A DNA stretch of 64,000 bases. Source: Sitta carolinensis. Lineage: Eukaryota > Chordata > Aves > Passeriformes > Sittidae. The notes below the pieces were generated by a model. That model was not told where the DNA came from and did not search any database. It saw nothing but the letters and a program-made list of their open reading frames with translations. The stretch is taken from assembly GCA_032173965.1 (NCBI GenBank), contig CM063287.1:6019859-6083858 (forward strand), written 5' to 3'. Made by a program: the position numbers and the translations under genes. Position 1 is the stretch's first letter, and each line of letters opens with the position of its first letter. Below, piece after piece: positions 62,301-64,000 of the stretch.

Positions 62301-64000
62301 CCTGCCTACTAAAATGGGGCTTTTTCATTTAATTTCCCTGCTTTACTCCATTTCAGGAGCTGCAAGTTACATGAAACCTAAATTTAGAAATAATCATTGT
62401 CTGTCAGTTCACTATGATTTCTAAAGAATAACTTCTCCTATTCTTCTAAAAAGATTCATGTTATTAATGAGAAGCACATCTGGGACAATTTACCTCAAAC
62501 AGTGATGTAATTCCTAATGGCAACGACTCTCACCCTAAACAGTCTGATAACAATCAGTGTAACATTTTCACTAAGTTAGACTGCTCTCATTTAAAATCGT
62601 ACAGAGCCGAGGATGCTGCAATGAAATGGTATTTTGACACAGACAACAAAAATGATTTTTTCTGAGAAGGATTTATAAATACTGTGAAAATTATTCAAAT
62701 AGAAATGTTTCCCAGATGAGTCAGGCATGCAGAACAGCTGTAACTTAGCCTAGTGGGCAGTAGAGAAGACTTGGCTATGTCCTATGATACTCCATGACTT
62801 TTTGAGTTTTTTCAAAACTCTTACTTATCTTTATTTTTTTCTTCTCCTTTCATTTCTTTTTTACCTCCACCTTGGAATAGCTGTATATGACAAATTAGTC
62901 CTTGAAAGACAGGAACATTGAAAATATGAAGTAAATTAATTTCCTATGGAGTGTAAAGTATTTGTGTTAAATCGAATGAAAAATCAACTTAAACATCCAT
63001 ATGAATATCCTAGGAGAAATATTTAGCCACTTCGATACTTTCTCCTTTTCCCTCCTCACTAAGGAATAGAGTAGGAGATTCCATTAAAATAATGCTATGT
63101 ATGAATTACCCTTTGCCCATGGGGAGTAGGGGAAATTGCAGATTTTATACTCTGTAATTTACAGGGACTTGTTTTGGGATGCACTAGGCTAACTACAACA
63201 GTGCTAAGTTTTTCCAGAGTATAAAACATGTAATTTAGAGGAGGAGACCTGTACTGAACTCACAGGCACAATTCTAACCATTTCAAGGGTTCTGTTCCTC
63301 AGCAATGTGCAGAAAATGCTGCAGTGCCTTTTCGAAGTACAAGCACAAGTTCACAGAAGGACTGAAATCATTCCCATACCCTAAGATCTTTCCAAGCAGT
63401 TGATAATACTTGGCTGCAGGCACATCTGTCTAATGGTTTTTATCCAACAGAAATCCAGTCAAAACCAGTTCATGTTGATAATACCTGGCCCAAAAGATTG
63501 ACCACGCATGAATCACAGAGTTGATAAGGAAATGAAACCTTCACATCTTGTTCTTCACCAAAAGGTTCAGTTCTCAGCTCCAGACACAATAGCAACCATG
63601 TATGGGCACAGTTTCAGTTGTGTTTAAGTATTCCAAGATAGGTCTCAAGCAGTCTTTATCAAGCCATGTTTCGTAGTCTGTTTAGCAAGTGAGACATCTC
63701 TGGACATTTTGTGGCTCCACAAAGCCAGTTACAGTAAGACTGGGAGGAAACTACTTTGAGTGCATCAAAGGAAACATTCCCATTTCCAGCAAATTTAGTA
63801 TTCTGACTACTGTAATAATCAAAGTTATTACTACAGCCAGGGCTGTGGTGCCACTGTGGTATCCCAAATAAAGAGACACCAGGTGAAGTGGTATTGGATC
63901 TGTTCCACAGAGATACTCATAAATTCATTGGATCACATTTTGCCTCAGAGTTACAGCAGTTTTCCAGCACAGAACTGCCCAGAGCTAAATTACAGTTTAT
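59311..64000. other. Intergenic DNA to the window end, no gene recognised
   Basis: About 4.7 kb is unassigned. A C/T-rich stretch lies near 61120-61190 and a non-repetitive AT-rich block with isolated CpGs near 62560-62760. No exon of a known neighbour such as RHOBTB1 was recognised. Confidence 0.6.

Overview
The window reads as vertebrate, most likely avian, nuclear DNA. It is AT-rich and intron- and desert-like, with no long open frames beyond chance lengths. It contains a CR1 LINE with the typical sauropsid CR1 3' end, at least one solo-LTR-like element, and the last four coding exons of a recognisable vertebrate gene, TMEM26. The exons have clean GT/AG boundaries and join in one reading frame.

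Layout. Positions 1-4935 hold the 3' half of TMEM26 on the + strand: exons at 292-405, 959-1179, 2204-2280 and 4523-4935. Together these give 274 codons plus a stop. The 5' exons lie before the window. From 4936 to the end (about 59 kb) I find no protein-coding gene I can defend. In mammals TMEM26 and RHOBTB1 are neighbours separated by a large gene-poor interval, so this is plausibly the same desert (inference).

Inside the desert there are several kinds of feature. Two related ~125-bp segments lie 2 kb apart (22289 and 24299), the first continuing into an LTR-like end. A minus-strand LTR-like element at about 26690-27475 carries a 42-bp tandem repeat. A relatively CpG-rich, homeobox-site-rich block at about 34480-34960 is a candidate enhancer or promoter. 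A short segment at 37896-37936 is flanked by near-ideal splice sites. A CR1 element at about 39355-41657 has lost the core of its reverse transcriptase. A plus-strand solo-LTR-like element lies at about 49848-50290. A foldback is centred on 55809, and a hexanucleotide microsatellite lies at 59214-59310. The rest is unassigned, mostly unique-looking sequence with scattered poly-A, poly-T and simple repeats.

I see no new multi-gene system here. The items most worth a second look are regulatory and exon-level candidates in the desert, plus the structure of the transposon remnants.
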